This document shows, in pieces, positions 8,244-17,418 of a stretch of DNA of 26,055 nucleotides. A program made the position numbers and the translations under genes. The DNA comes from an uncultured Frankiales bacterium. GTDB lineage: Bacteria; Actinomycetota; Actinomycetes; Mycobacteriales; SCTD01. Location of the stretch: positions 1 to 26,055 of the forward strand of contig CAMLIA010000037.1 of the NCBI GenBank assembly GCA_946479905.1, read 5' to 3'. Under the pieces are notes generated by a model. The model searched no databases. It was not told the DNA's origin and saw only the letters and a list, made by a program, of their open reading frames with translations. Every line of letters starts with the position of its first letter. Within the stretch, counting starts at the first letter, position 1.

Positions 8244-9689
8244 ATGGCTCCCTCCCCCCGGCGGACGCTGCTCGTCCTGACGCTGCCCGCCTTCGGGTAC
8301 TCGCTGGCGCAGACCATGCTGGTGCCCGCCTTCCCGGACATCGTCCGGGAGCTGCACACGACGGCCGCCAACGTCACGTGGCTGCTCACGGCGTACCTCG
8401 TCAGCGCTGCGGTCTGCACCCCGCTGGTGGGTCGCCTCGGGGACACGGTCGGCAAGCGCCGGATGCTGGTCGTCTCGGTCGGGGCCTTCGTCGTCGGCAA
8501 CGTCGTCTCGGCCGTCGGCGGGACCTACTGGCTCGTCCTCGCCGGCCGCGTCGTCCAGGGGCTCGCGGGCGGCATGTTCCCGCTGGTCTTCGGGATCCTG
8601 CGCGACGAGCTGCCGCCGGAGCGGGTCGGCAGCAGCATCGGGTTCGTCTCGTCGACCCTCGGCATCGGCGGGGGAGTCGGACTGCTGCTCGGCGGTGCGA
8701 TGGTGGACGCCCTCGGCTACACCTCGATCTTCTGGCTCGGGGCCGCCGCGTCGCTCGTCTCCCTCGTGGCGATCGTGCTGCTCGTCCCCGAGTCACCGAC
8801 CCGCGCCCCGGGACGCACGGACCTGCGTGGCGCGACCCTGCTCGCGGCCGGCCTCGTGCTCGGGCTGCTCGGCGTGTCCCAGGGGACCGCCTGGGGCTGG
8901 GACGACCCGCGGGTGCTCGCGCTGCTGACGAGCGGCCCGGTCGTCCTCGTGCTCTGGGTGTGGGTCCAGTGGCGCACCCCCGAGCCGCTCGTCGACATGC
9001 GCACGCTGCGGTCGCGGCCGGTGCTCCTCACGAACGTCGCGACCCTGCTCGTCGGCTTCGGCATGTTCGGTGCGTTCGTGCTCGTCCCGCAGATCGTCGA
9101 GGCACCGACGTCGACGGGCTACGGCTTCGGCGGCAGCGCCACCCACGCCGGCCTGCTGATGCTGCCGGGCTCGCTGTGCATGCTCGTGCTCGGGCCGGTC
9201 TCCGGGAGCCTCGGCACCCGCTACGGCCACCAGCTCTCGCTGCTGCTCGGGGCGGGCCTGTCGGCTGTCGGGCTCGGCCTGCTCGCCGCGTTCCACCGCT
9301 CCGACGCCGACATCCTCGTGTTCCTGACGGTCGTCAACGCGGGCATCGCGTTCGCCTTCGCCGCCATGCCGAACCTGATCGTCGCGACCGTGCCGGTCAC
9401 CCAGACCGGCCAGGCGACCGGCTTCAACGCGGTCGTCCGCTCGGTCGGCTCGTCGGTGGGGACGACGGTCACCGCTGTCGTCGTCGCCGCGAGCATCGCG
9501 GCCGGTACGACGATGCCGCGCGACAGCGGCTTCGTGCTCGCCTTCGCGCTGTGCTCCGGGACCTCGGTGCTGGCCGCCGTGCTCGCCCTGCTGGTGCCCG
9601 CCAGCCGGACACCCCACGTCCTTGCCGGGCAGGAGCGCGGCGCAGCCTCGATCCTGCCGGACCCGGCCCTCGCGGCCGACCGGGCATGA
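8244..9689 (+). CDS. MFS multidrug-type exporter, DHA2 (14-helix) family
   Basis: Proton-driven exporter of the EmrB/QacA type in the cytoplasmic membrane; the substrate is unknown. The 481-residue length and about 14 hydrophobic segments fit the DHA2 family. Motif A is visible after the second helix as GRLGDTVGKRRM (63-74). An arginine-containing motif B-like segment is LAGRVVQGLAGGMFPLVFG, and a motif C-like glycine-rich helix is GFVSSTLGIGGGVGLLLGGAMVD. The frame is open upstream of 8244, but that part is antisense to ctaA. ATG 8244 is chosen because TACGGT lies six bases upstream. The tetR gene overlaps its stop as ATGA, so the exporter and repressor form one unit. The pair separates ctaA from the ABC and suf genes, which are close neighbours in many actinobacteria, and so is probably an insertion. 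Confidence 0.9.
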   Translation: MAPSPRRTLLVLTLPAFGYSLAQTMLVPAFPDIVRELHTTAANVTWLLTAYLVSAAVCTPLVGRLGDTVGKRRMLVVSVGAFVVGNVVSAVGGTYWLVLAGRVVQGLAGGMFPLVFGILRDELPPERVGSSIGFVSSTLGIGGGVGLLLGGAMVDALGYTSIFWLGAAASLVSLVAIVLLVPESPTRAPGRTDLRGATLLAAGLVLGLLGVSQGTAWGWDDPRVLALLTSGPVVLVLWVWVQWRTPEPLVDMRTLRSRPVLLTNVATLLVGFGMFGAFVLVPQIVEAPTSTGYGFGGSATHAGLLMLPGSLCMLVLGPVSGSLGTRYGHQLSLLLGAGLSAVGLGLLAAFHRSDADILVFLTVVNAGIAFAFAAMPNLIVATVPVTQTGQATGFNAVVRSVGSSVGTTVTAVVVAASIAAGTTMPRDSGFVLAFALCSGTSVLAAVLALLVPASRTPHVLAGQERGAASILPDPALAADRA

Positions 9690-10234
9690 GGGTCCGCGCG
9701 GACGCCGTCCGCAACGCCGAGCGGGTCCTCGACGCCGCCCGTGAGGTGTTCGCCGAGCGCGGCCTGGCCGCCGGCATCGACGAGGTCGCCGCCCGCGCCG
9801 GTGTGGGGAAGGCGACCGTCTACCGCTGCTGGCCCACCAAGGAGCAGCTCGTCGCGGCCGTCGCGGGCACCCGGGTCGACGCGTTCACCGACCGGGTGCT
9901 CGACGCGCTGAGCGACCCCGACCCGACAGGCGCGTTCGAGGCGCTGCTGCTCTCCGCCGCCGAGAGCTCCGCGGCCAACCGGCTCCTCCACACCGGCCTC
10001 GCCGCCTCCTGCGAGACGCCGGAGCTCGCGGCGAAGCGGGCCGCCTGCCGCGCCGCGATGCAGCGGTTGATGGCCCGTGGCCAGCAGCAGGGCGGCCTCC
10101 GGCGGGACGTCACCGCGGAAGAGGTCACCGTGCTGTTCAGCGGCTTCACCGCCATGCTGGCGGCCGCCGGCGAGTCCGACCCCGCGGTGTGGCGCCGCTA
10201 CGCGTCCCTGGTGGTCGCAGCCACCCGCGCCTGA
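9686..10234 (+). CDS. TetR-family transcriptional regulator
   Basis: Probable repressor of the upstream exporter gene and of itself. The 182-residue product opens with a TetR helix-turn-helix: RVLDAAREVFAERGLAAGIDEVAARAGVGKATVYRCWPTKEQL is spread over residues 12-54, with recognition helix around VGKATVYRCW. The rest is an alpha-helical ligand-binding domain with LLSAAESS and AMQRLMARGQQQGGLRRDVTAEEV, typical of the SBT-type C-terminal domain. ATG 9686 overlaps the MFS stop (ATGA), which indicates translational coupling. A candidate operator is the 15-bp dyad at 8210-8224. The stop codon forms part of the left arm of a shared terminator. The ligand is unknown. Confidence 0.9.
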   Translation: MRVRADAVRNAERVLDAAREVFAERGLAAGIDEVAARAGVGKATVYRCWPTKEQLVAAVAGTRVDAFTDRVLDALSDPDPTGAFEALLLSAAESSAANRLLHTGLAASCETPELAAKRAACRAAMQRLMARGQQQGGLRRDVTAEEVTVLFSGFTAMLAAAGESDPAVWRRYASLVVAATRA

Positions 10235-10287
10235 CTGGCGCCTCCCCGCCCGCTCTGGTGATCAGCAAGGTGGGGGAGAGGCAGTCA
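10232..10287. terminator. Bidirectional terminator built around two stop codons
   Basis: An inverted repeat covers the whole gap between the convergent tetR and ABC permease genes. The outer arms TGACTG (10232-10237) and CAGTCA (10282-10287) contain the tetR TGA and, on the other strand, the permease TGA. An inner stem pairs CTCCCC with GGGGAG. There is no T-tract, as is common in high-GC actinobacteria. It should serve both converging transcripts. Confidence 0.6.
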
Positions 10288-11046
10288 CTCCCAGCGGAAG
10301 AGGCGGGCGGCCAGCGCCAGCCCGGTGACCGCCCAGGCGGCCAGTGCGAGCAGGTCGCGACCGACCAGGGCGCCGTGCTGCAGCAGCTGGCGCAGCCCGT
10401 CGGACAGCGCCGCGGTGGGCAGCCACCGGAGCACGTCCGCCGCCCCTCCGAGCTCGCTGAGCGGGAAGACGATCCCGCCGAGCACCAGCAGGACGAACCA
10501 CAGCAGGTTCGCCGCGGCGAGCGTCGTGAGCCCGCGCAGCGTGCCGCCCAGCAGCAGCCCGAGCCCGCTGAAGGCGGCGGTGCCCAGCACGACGAGCAGC
10601 ACGACCCCGCCGGCCGACCCGTGCGGGTGCCAGCCCAGCGCCAGCCCGACCAGGCACACGAGCGCGACCTGCAGGACCTCGACCGCGAGCACGGCAAGGG
10701 TCTTCGCCAGCAGCAGCACCGACCGCGGGAGCGGGGTGGCGCCCAGCCGCTTCAGGACGCCGTACTGCCGCTCGAAGCCGGTCCCGATCGCCTGTCCGGT
10801 GAAGGCCGTCGACATGACCGACAGCGCCAGCACGCCCGGCACGAAGAAGTCGACGCGCCGGCCGGTCACGTTCACGAACGGCACCGTGGTCAGCACGACC
10901 AGCAGCCCGAGCGGGATGACGAGGGTCAGCAGGACCTGCTCGCCGTTGCGCAGCAGCAGCGTCAGCTCGGCGGCGGCCTGCGCGCGCAGCATCCGCGAGC
11001 GGCTCGCGGGCGCCGCCTGCGGCACCAGCGACGGCCACGCCGTCAT
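10285..11046 (-). CDS. ABC-2 type transporter permease
   Basis: Membrane subunit of an ABC exporter, paired with the ATPase gene just upstream. The 253-residue product has an N-terminal cytoplasmic stretch with RAQAAAELTLLLRNGEQVLLTLVIPLGLLVVL and about six helices. It shows the ABC-2 features FFVPGVLALSVMSTAF, GTGFERQYGVLKRLGATPL and LLWFVLLVLGGIVFPLSEL. The open frame extends upstream to 11139, but ATG 11046 is chosen because it overlaps the ATPase stop as ATGA and gives the usual N-terminus. In M. tuberculosis an ABC exporter of unknown substrate occupies the equivalent place beside the suf operon (from memory). The substrate here cannot be deduced. The 3' end meets tetR at a shared terminator. 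Confidence 0.9.
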   Translation of the reverse strand: MTAWPSLVPQAAPASRSRMLRAQAAAELTLLLRNGEQVLLTLVIPLGLLVVLTTVPFVNVTGRRVDFFVPGVLALSVMSTAFTGQAIGTGFERQYGVLKRLGATPLPRSVLLLAKTLAVLAVEVLQVALVCLVGLALGWHPHGSAGGVVLLVVLGTAAFSGLGLLLGGTLRGLTTLAAANLLWFVLLVLGGIVFPLSELGGAADVLRWLPTAALSDGLRQLLQHGALVGRDLLALAAWAVTGLALAARLFRWE

Positions 11047-11948
11047 GCCCGCAGCTCCCGGCCGGTCAGGTCGAGGAAGACGTCCTCCAGCGTCCGGCGG
11101 GTCTGCAGCCCCTCCGGCAGGACACCGCGGGTGGCGCACCAGGCCGTGACGCCGGCGAGCAGCTGCGGCCCGTCCGGGCCCTCGACGAGGTAGGTGCCCT
11201 CGGGCGACTCCTTGCCGGCGCAGTCCGGACCGAGCCCGCGCAGCAGGTCCTCGACGTCCAGCCCGGGCGGGCCGGTGAAGCGGACGAACGCCTGCGTCGA
11301 GGCGGTGAGCTCGGGCACCGTGCCGTGCGCCACCACCCTCCCGTGGTCCATCACGTAGACCTCGTCGGACAGGTGCTCCGCCTCGTCCATGAGGTGGGTC
11401 GTGAGCAGCACCGAGACCCCGTCGGCGCGCAGCGCCTCCACGAGGTCCCAGGTGGCGCGCCGCGCCTGCGGGTCGAGACCCGCCGTCGGCTCGTCCAGGA
11501 ACACCAGCTCCGGGCGCCCGACCACCGCCATCGCCAGCGACAGCCGCTGCTGCTGCCCGCCGGACAGCCGCCGGTAGGGCGTCCGCGCCACGTCGGACAG
11601 CCCGAGCAGCTCCAGCAGCGACACCGGGTCGTGCGGGTGGGCGTAGAACCGGCTGAACAGGGTGAGCAGCTCGCGCGCCTGCAGACCCGGGTACCCGCCG
11701 CCGCCCTGCGGCATCACGCCGATCCGAGCCCGGGCTGCGGCAGGGGAGCCCCCGAGCACGCGGACCGTGCCCGCGTCGGGTGTCCGGAAGCCCTCGCAGA
11801 CCTCCACCGTCGTCGTCTTGCCGGCCCCGTTCGGCCCCAGCAGCGCGGTGACGCTCCCGGCCGGCACGGTCAGGCTGAGACCGTCCACGGCGGTCCGCTC
11901 GCCGTACCTCTTCACGAGGTCCGAGACCTCCAGGGCAGGCGTGCTCAC
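11043..11948 (-). CDS. ABC transporter ATP-binding protein (DrrA/CcmA-like)
   Basis: Nucleotide-binding subunit of the two-gene ABC-2 exporter. The 301-residue protein has Walker A GPNGAGKTT (38-46), a Q-loop at MPQGGG (about 79-84) and signature LSGGQQQR (128-135). Walker B with catalytic glutamate is LVFLDEPTAGLD (148-159), and the switch histidine is in LLTTHLMDEAEH. A C-terminal extension of about 90 residues carries RRTLEDVFLDLTGRELRA, typical of drug- or lipid-export ATPases. The start is GTG 11946-11948, seven bases after TAGTCT on this strand, with no ribosome-binding site. It is divergent from sufR across a 101-bp region. All catalytic motifs are intact. Confidence 0.94.
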   Translation of the reverse strand: MSTPALEVSDLVKRYGERTAVDGLSLTVPAGSVTALLGPNGAGKTTTVEVCEGFRTPDAGTVRVLGGSPAAARARIGVMPQGGGGYPGLQARELLTLFSRFYAHPHDPVSLLELLGLSDVARTPYRRLSGGQQQRLSLAMAVVGRPELVFLDEPTAGLDPQARRATWDLVEALRADGVSVLLTTHLMDEAEHLSDEVYVMDHGRVVAHGTVPELTASTQAFVRFTGPPGLDVEDLLRGLGPDCAGKESPEGTYLVEGPDGPQLLAGVTAWCATRGVLPEGLQTRRTLEDVFLDLTGRELRA

Positions 11949-11955
11949 GGCGCAG

Positions 11956-11961
11956 AGACTA
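11956..11961 (-). promoter_or_regulatory. -10 element for leaderless ABC exporter mRNA
   Basis: On the minus strand TAGTCT stands seven bases before the GTG of the ABC ATPase, giving transcription that starts at or next to the codon. No ribosome-binding site or clear -35 hexamer is seen. Confidence 0.55.
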
Positions 11962-11976
11962 GGCGTGATCTTGGCT

Positions 11977-11988
11977 AAGGGTGCCCTT
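11977..11988. promoter_or_regulatory. 12-bp dyad AAGGGTGCCCTT in the ABC-sufR divergent region
   Basis: AAGGG and CCCTT arms with a central TG lie between the ABC and suf promoters, 16-27 bases upstream of the ABC -10. It does not match the IdeR/DtxR consensus as I know it. Its role is unknown; it could be an operator for either direction. Confidence 0.3.
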
Positions 11989-12013
11989 CGTGGCGGCGGT
12001 CACCCGGCTCCGG

Positions 12014-12043
12014 TTAGACCTGCGGCAGGATTTTCGACACACT
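12014..12043 (+). promoter_or_regulatory. sufR/suf operon promoter (-35 TTAGAC, -10 CACACT)
   Basis: TTAGAC (12014-12019) and CACACT (12038-12043) are separated by 18 bases. They place the transcription start close to 12050, the first base of the sufR GTG. The -10 overlaps the SufR-type operator at 12039-12053, so a bound repressor would block RNA polymerase directly. The -10 is a weak match, keeping only the A at position 2 and T at position 6. Confidence 0.45.
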
Positions 12044-12053
12044 GGTGTTGTGA
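12039..12053 (+). promoter_or_regulatory. SufR operator overlapping the sufR start codon
   Basis: The site reads ACACT-GGTGT-TGTGA. It is an exact match to the ACACT-N5-TGTGA sequence that I recall being reported for M. tuberculosis SufR. A second, wider dyad with TTTTC (12031-12035) and GAAAA (12052-12056) arms and an inner CAC-TG-GTG is centred 2.5 bases upstream. The operator covers the -10, the predicted transcription start and the GTG start codon at 12050. Confidence 0.7.
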
Positions 12054-12663
12054 AAAGCATGGGAGAGGGCACCGGCACGCGCGAGCGCGTCCTCGGCCTG
12101 CTCCTGGAGCTCGGGACCGCCACCGCCGCCACGCTCAGCGAGCGCCTCGACGTCACCCCCGCCGGCATCCGGCGGCACCTCGACGCGCTGCTCGCCGAGG
12201 GCGTCGTGACGACCCGCGAGCCGCGCCGCCGCGTCGTCACCCGCGGCCGGCCCGCCAAGCTCTACGCCCTGTCCGACGCGGGGCACGCCGCCGGCCCGTC
12301 GGCCTACGACGCGCTCGCGGTCAGCGCGCTGCGCTTCATGACGCCCGACCAGGTCGAGGCCTTCGCTGAGGCGAGGGGCCAGGAGCTCGAGGCGCGGTAC
12401 GCCGGGACCACCGGACCCGTCGAGCTGGCCGCCTCCCTCAGCGAGGACGGCTACGCCGCCTCGGTGACCGAGCAGGGCCTCGGCGTCCAGCTCTGCCAGC
12501 ACCACTGCCCCGTCCAGCACGTGGCTGCGGAGTTCCCGCAGCTGTGCGACGCCGAGACGGCCGCCCTCGGCCGCGTCCTCGGCGTGCACGTCCAGCGACT
12601 CGCGACCATCGCCCACGGCGACGGCGTGTGCACCACCTTTGTCCCCACAGGGAAGGTCGACGC

Positions 12664-12667
<4 letters not shown>
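12050..12667 (+). CDS. sufR: Fe-S cluster-sensing repressor SufR
   Basis: Winged-helix regulator that binds an Fe-S cluster and represses the suf operon when clusters are sufficient. The 205-residue product has an N-terminal HTH: residues [12 protein letters not shown], then [27 protein letters not shown], then a wing with [15 protein letters not shown]. Cysteines that could hold the cluster are C149, C153, C166 and C194, spaced CX3CX12CX27C within [18 protein letters not shown] and [12 protein letters not shown] 12050 is preferred over upstream in-frame codons and over ATG 12059. It gives VKSMGEG, like the MKNVGE-type start I recall for relatives, and it falls at the predicted transcription start. 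The gene is the first of an eight-gene operon, and its TGA overlaps the sufB ATG. Confidence 0.92.
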
Positions 12668-14068
<1,401 letters not shown>

Positions 14069-14076
<8 letters not shown>

Positions 14077-15154
14077 CACGGACGCGCGCCCTGAGCGGCT
14101 GACCTCGCGCGACCCGGACGCCTTCCCGGCGATCACGGGACGCGAGGAGGAGTGGCGCTTCACGCCGCTCTACCGGCTGCGCGGGCTGCACGACGGCACC
14201 GCCGTGGTCGACGGCTCGCTCACGGTCGAGGGGGACGTCGAGACCATCGGACCAGACCACCCGCTGGTCGGGACGGCGCTGACACCGGCCGACCGGCCGG
14301 CCGCGCTCGCGATGCGCGACTTCAAGGAGGGTCAGCTCGTCACCGTCGACGGCGAGCTGGCCGAGCCGATCACCTTGCGGTTCAAGGGAACCGGCGAGAC
14401 GAGCTACGGCCACGTGGTCATCGACGCCAAGCCCTTCAGCAAGGCGGTCGTCGTCCTCGACCACGTCGGTGACGGCACCCACGCGGGTGGCGTCGAGGTC
14501 CTCGTCGGCGACGGCGCGGACCTCACGCTGGTCTCCGTCCAGGACTGGGACGACACCGCGGTGCACCTGTCCAGCCAGGCGGCGAAGGTCGGACGGGACG
14601 CGCGCTTCAAGAGCGTCGTCGTCACCTTCGGTGGCGACCTGGTCCGGCTCGCGCCGACCGTGACCTACGCCGGCACCGGAGGCGACGCGGAGCTGCTCGG
14701 GCTCGCCTTCGCCGACGCCGGCCAGCACCTGGAGCACCGCCTCTTCGTCGACCACCGGTCGCCGAGCTGCCGCAGCCGGGTGACCTACAAGTCGGCGGCG
14801 CAGGGCACCGACGCGCACACCGTCTGGATCGGCGACGTCCTCATCCGGGCCGAGGCGACGGGCACCGACACCTACGAGCTCAACCGCAACCTGCTGCTGT
14901 CGGACGAGGCTCGCGCGGACAGCGTGCCCAACCTCGAGATCGAGACCGGTGAGATCGCGGGGGCGGGGCACGCCAGTGCGACGGGCCGGTTCGACGACAA
15001 CCAGCTGTTCTACCTGCAGTCGCGCGGCATCCCCGCCGACGAGGCGCGCCGGATGGTCGTCCGCGGGTTCTTCTCCGAGGTCGTCCAGCGGGTCGGCGTC
15101 CCGGCGCTGGAGGAGCGGCTGCAGGCCGCCATCGACAGGGAGCTGTCGGCATGA
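14069..15154 (+). CDS. sufD: Fe-S cluster assembly protein SufD
   Basis: Partner of SufB in the SufBC2D complex, needed for iron acquisition during cluster assembly. The 361-residue protein starts with [23 protein letters not shown], whose EEWRFTPL stretch is a hallmark of SufD. It ends with the shared SufB/SufD C-terminal pattern: [20 protein letters not shown], then [18 protein letters not shown] conserved segment [16 protein letters not shown] lies at about 230-245. The start is TTG at 14069, giving an 8-bp overlap with sufB, chosen from the GGAGGG site five bases upstream. The TGA overlaps the ATG of the Rieske gene. Confidence 0.95.
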
Positions 15155-15453
15155 GGGCCTGCGCGCTCAACGACATCCCCGAGGAGGGTGCGCACCGCGT
15201 CGTCCTCAACGGGATCGCGCTGTGCCTGGCCCGCAGCCAGGGCGAGGTGTTCGCGATCAGCGACGTCTGCTCGCACGCCGACGTCTCGCTGTCGGAGGGC
15301 GACGTCGAGGACGGCACGGTCGAGTGCTGGCTGCACGGCTCGCGCTTCGACCTGCGCACCGGCAAGCCGCTGAGCCTGCCCGCGACCAAGCCGGTCGCCA
15401 CCTACTCCGTCACCGTCGAAGGCGATGACGTCAACGTGAAGCTGGAGAAGTAG
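15151..15453 (+). CDS. Rieske-type [2Fe-2S] ferredoxin of the suf operon
   Basis: Small soluble electron carrier of the non-heme iron oxygenase ferredoxin family. In 100 residues it has the Rieske ligand pattern C40-x-H42 (DVCSHADVSL) and C59-x2-H62 (VECWLHGSRFD). The 16 residues between the pairs and the downstream FDLRTGKPLSLPATKPVATY fit the family. Both neighbours overlap it: ATGA with sufD, and TAGTG with sufC. This position suggests it is co-made with the SufBCD complex. It could deliver electrons for cluster assembly or for sulfur reduction, but this is inference. It occupies the same place in many actinobacterial suf operons. Confidence 0.92.
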   Translation: MRACALNDIPEEGAHRVVLNGIALCLARSQGEVFAISDVCSHADVSLSEGDVEDGTVECWLHGSRFDLRTGKPLSLPATKPVATYSVTVEGDDVNVKLEK

Positions 15454-16199
15454 TGACCACCCTCGAGATCCGCGACCTGTCCGTCAGCGTGGACGACAAG
15501 CCCATCCTCACCGGCGTCGACCTGACCATCCGGTCGGGCGAGACGCACGCCATCATGGGCCCGAACGGCTCCGGCAAGTCGACGCTGGCCTACAGCCTCG
15601 CCGGTCACCCGAAGTACACCGTCACCGGCGGCACCGTGACCCTCGACGGCGCCGACGTGCTCAGCATGTCGGTCGACGAGCGGGCCCGGGCGGGCATGTT
15701 CCTCGCCATGCAGTACCCCGTCGAGGTGCCGGGTGTCACGGTCTCCAACTTCCTCCGCACGGCCGCGACAGCGGTCCGCGGGGAGGCGCCGTCGCTGCGC
15801 AACTGGGTGAAGGAGCAGAAGGGGGCCATGGCTGCCCTGGAGATGGACCCGGCGTTCGCCACCCGCAACGTCAACGAGGGCTTCTCGGGCGGGGAGAAGA
15901 AGCGCCACGAGATCCTGCAGCTGGAGCTGCTGAAGCCCAAGATCGCCATCCTCGACGAGACCGACTCCGGCCTCGACGTGGACGCGCTGCGGGTCGTGTC
16001 CGAGGGCGTCAACCGGGTGCGCGCCACCGGCGAGACCGGCACGCTGCTCATCACCCACTACACCCGGATCCTGCGCTACATCGAGCCGGACTTCGTGCAC
16101 GTCTTCGTCGGCGGCAAGATCGTCGAGGAGGGCGGCAAGGAGCTCGCCGACGAGCTCGAGGCGAACGGCTACGCGAAGTACACGCCGGCGGCGGTCTGA
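15453..16199 (+). CDS. sufC: Fe-S cluster assembly ATPase SufC
   Basis: ABC-type ATPase of the SufBCD complex that drives its conformational changes during cluster building; it is cytoplasmic, not a transporter. In 248 residues: Walker A GPNGSGKST (36-44), the SufC-specific Q-loop region MFLAMQYPVEVPGV (about 82-95), signature SGGEKKR (145-151), Walker B IAILDETDSGLD (164-175), and H-loop LLITHYTRIL. The start is GTG 15453, which shares one base with the Rieske stop (TAGTG). sufS begins one base after the stop. All motifs are intact. Confidence 0.97.
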   Translation: MTTLEIRDLSVSVDDKPILTGVDLTIRSGETHAIMGPNGSGKSTLAYSLAGHPKYTVTGGTVTLDGADVLSMSVDERARAGMFLAMQYPVEVPGVTVSNFLRTAATAVRGEAPSLRNWVKEQKGAMAALEMDPAFATRNVNEGFSGGEKKRHEILQLELLKPKIAILDETDSGLDVDALRVVSEGVNRVRATGETGTLLITHYTRILRYIEPDFVHVFVGGKIVEEGGKELADELEANGYAKYTPAAV

Positions 16200-16200
16200 G

Positions 16201-17418
16201 ATGACCTTCGACGTCGAGGCGGTCCGCAAGGACTTCCCTGTGCTGTCCCGGGAGGTGCACGGGCACCCGCTCGTGTTCCTGGACAGCGCTGCGTCGTCGC
16301 AGAAGCCCCGCCAGGTCCTCGAGGCCGAGCGGTTGTTCGTCGAGGAGCACTACGCCAACGTGCACCGCGGCGTGCACACGCTGTCGCAGGAGGCGACCGA
16401 CGCCTACGAGGCCGCGCGCGCGACGGTCGCGTCGTTCATCGGCGGCGCACCGCACGAGGTCGTCTTCACCAAGAACGTCACCGAGTCGATCAACCTCGTC
16501 TCCTACGCCCTCACGGCGAGCATCCGCCCCGGCGACGAGATCGCGGTCACCGAGATGGAGCACCACTCCAACCTCGTGCCGTGGCAGATGCTCGCCGAGC
16601 GCACGGGCGCCACGCTGCGCTGGCTGGGCCTCACCGACGAGGGCAGGCTCGACCTGTCCGACCTCGACGAGGTCGTCAACGAGCGGACCAGGATCTTCGC
16701 GTTCGCGCACATCTCGAACCTGCTCGGCACCGAGAACGACATCCCGGCGCTCGTGGCCCGCGCCAAGGCCGTCGGGGCGCTCACCCTCGTCGACGGCGCA
16801 CAGGCCGTGCCGCACCAGCCGGTCGACGTCCGCGCCCTCGACGTCGACTTCTACGCCTTCACCGGGCACAAGATGCTGGCGCCGACCGGCGTCGGGGTGC
16901 TGTGGGGTCGCGACCTCGACGCGCTGCCGCCGTTCATGGGCGGCGGCTCGATGATCGAGGTCGTCGAGATGACCGGGTCGACCTACGCGAAGGCCCCCGA
17001 GCGCTTCGAGGCCGGCACCCCGGTCATCAGCCAGGCGGTCGCGCTGGCGGCGGCCTGCGACTACCTCTCCGCCCTCGGCCTCGACAGCGTCAAGCAGCAC
17101 GAGACCGCGCTCACCGCAAGGCTCCTCGACGGCATCCGCCGGCTGCCCGGTGTCTCCGTGCTCGGTCCGGACACGACCGAGATGCGGGGGAGCGCCGTCT
17201 CCTTCGTCGTGGACGGGGTGCACCCGCACGACGTCGGCCAGTCGCTCGACGACCTCGGCATCGCGGTCAGGGTCGGGCACCACTGCGCGGCCCCGGTGTG
17301 CCGCCGCTACGGCGTCCCCGCGACGGCCCGGGCGTCCAGCTACGTCTACAACAACGAGGCCGACATCGACGCGCTGCTGGAAGGGATCCAGCGGGTGCAG
17401 GAGTTCTGGAAGCCATGA
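16201..17418 (+). CDS. sufS: Cysteine desulfurase SufS (class II)
   Basis: PLP enzyme that removes sulfur from cysteine and carries it as a persulfide for Fe-S assembly. The 405-residue protein has the N-terminal LDSAASSQKPRQVLEAERLF and HYANVHRGVHTLSQEAT segments. The PLP Schiff-base lysine is K224 in FTGHKMLAPTGVGVLWG, and the persulfide cysteine is C362 in RVGHHCAAPVCRRYG. The short loop around C362 is the class II type, which needs a sulfur acceptor such as SufU, encoded immediately downstream. ATG 16201 lies one base after sufC, and the stop overlaps sufU as ATGA. Confidence 0.97.
   Translation: MTFDVEAVRKDFPVLSREVHGHPLVFLDSAASSQKPRQVLEAERLFVEEHYANVHRGVHTLSQEATDAYEAARATVASFIGGAPHEVVFTKNVTESINLVSYALTASIRPGDEIAVTEMEHHSNLVPWQMLAERTGATLRWLGLTDEGRLDLSDLDEVVNERTRIFAFAHISNLLGTENDIPALVARAKAVGALTLVDGAQAVPHQPVDVRALDVDFYAFTGHKMLAPTGVGVLWGRDLDALPPFMGGGSMIEVVEMTGSTYAKAPERFEAGTPVISQAVALAAACDYLSALGLDSVKQHETALTARLLDGIRRLPGVSVLGPDTTEMRGSAVSFVVDGVHPHDVGQSLDDLGIAVRVGHHCAAPVCRRYGVPATARASSYVYNNEADIDALLEGIQRVQEFWKP

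Noticed and set aside
11969..11990. IdeR/DtxR iron box between the ABC exporter and sufR
   Set aside because: Only a fragment (GGCTAA) resembles the TTAGGTTAGGCTAACCTAA-type consensus, and the opposite half-site is missing.
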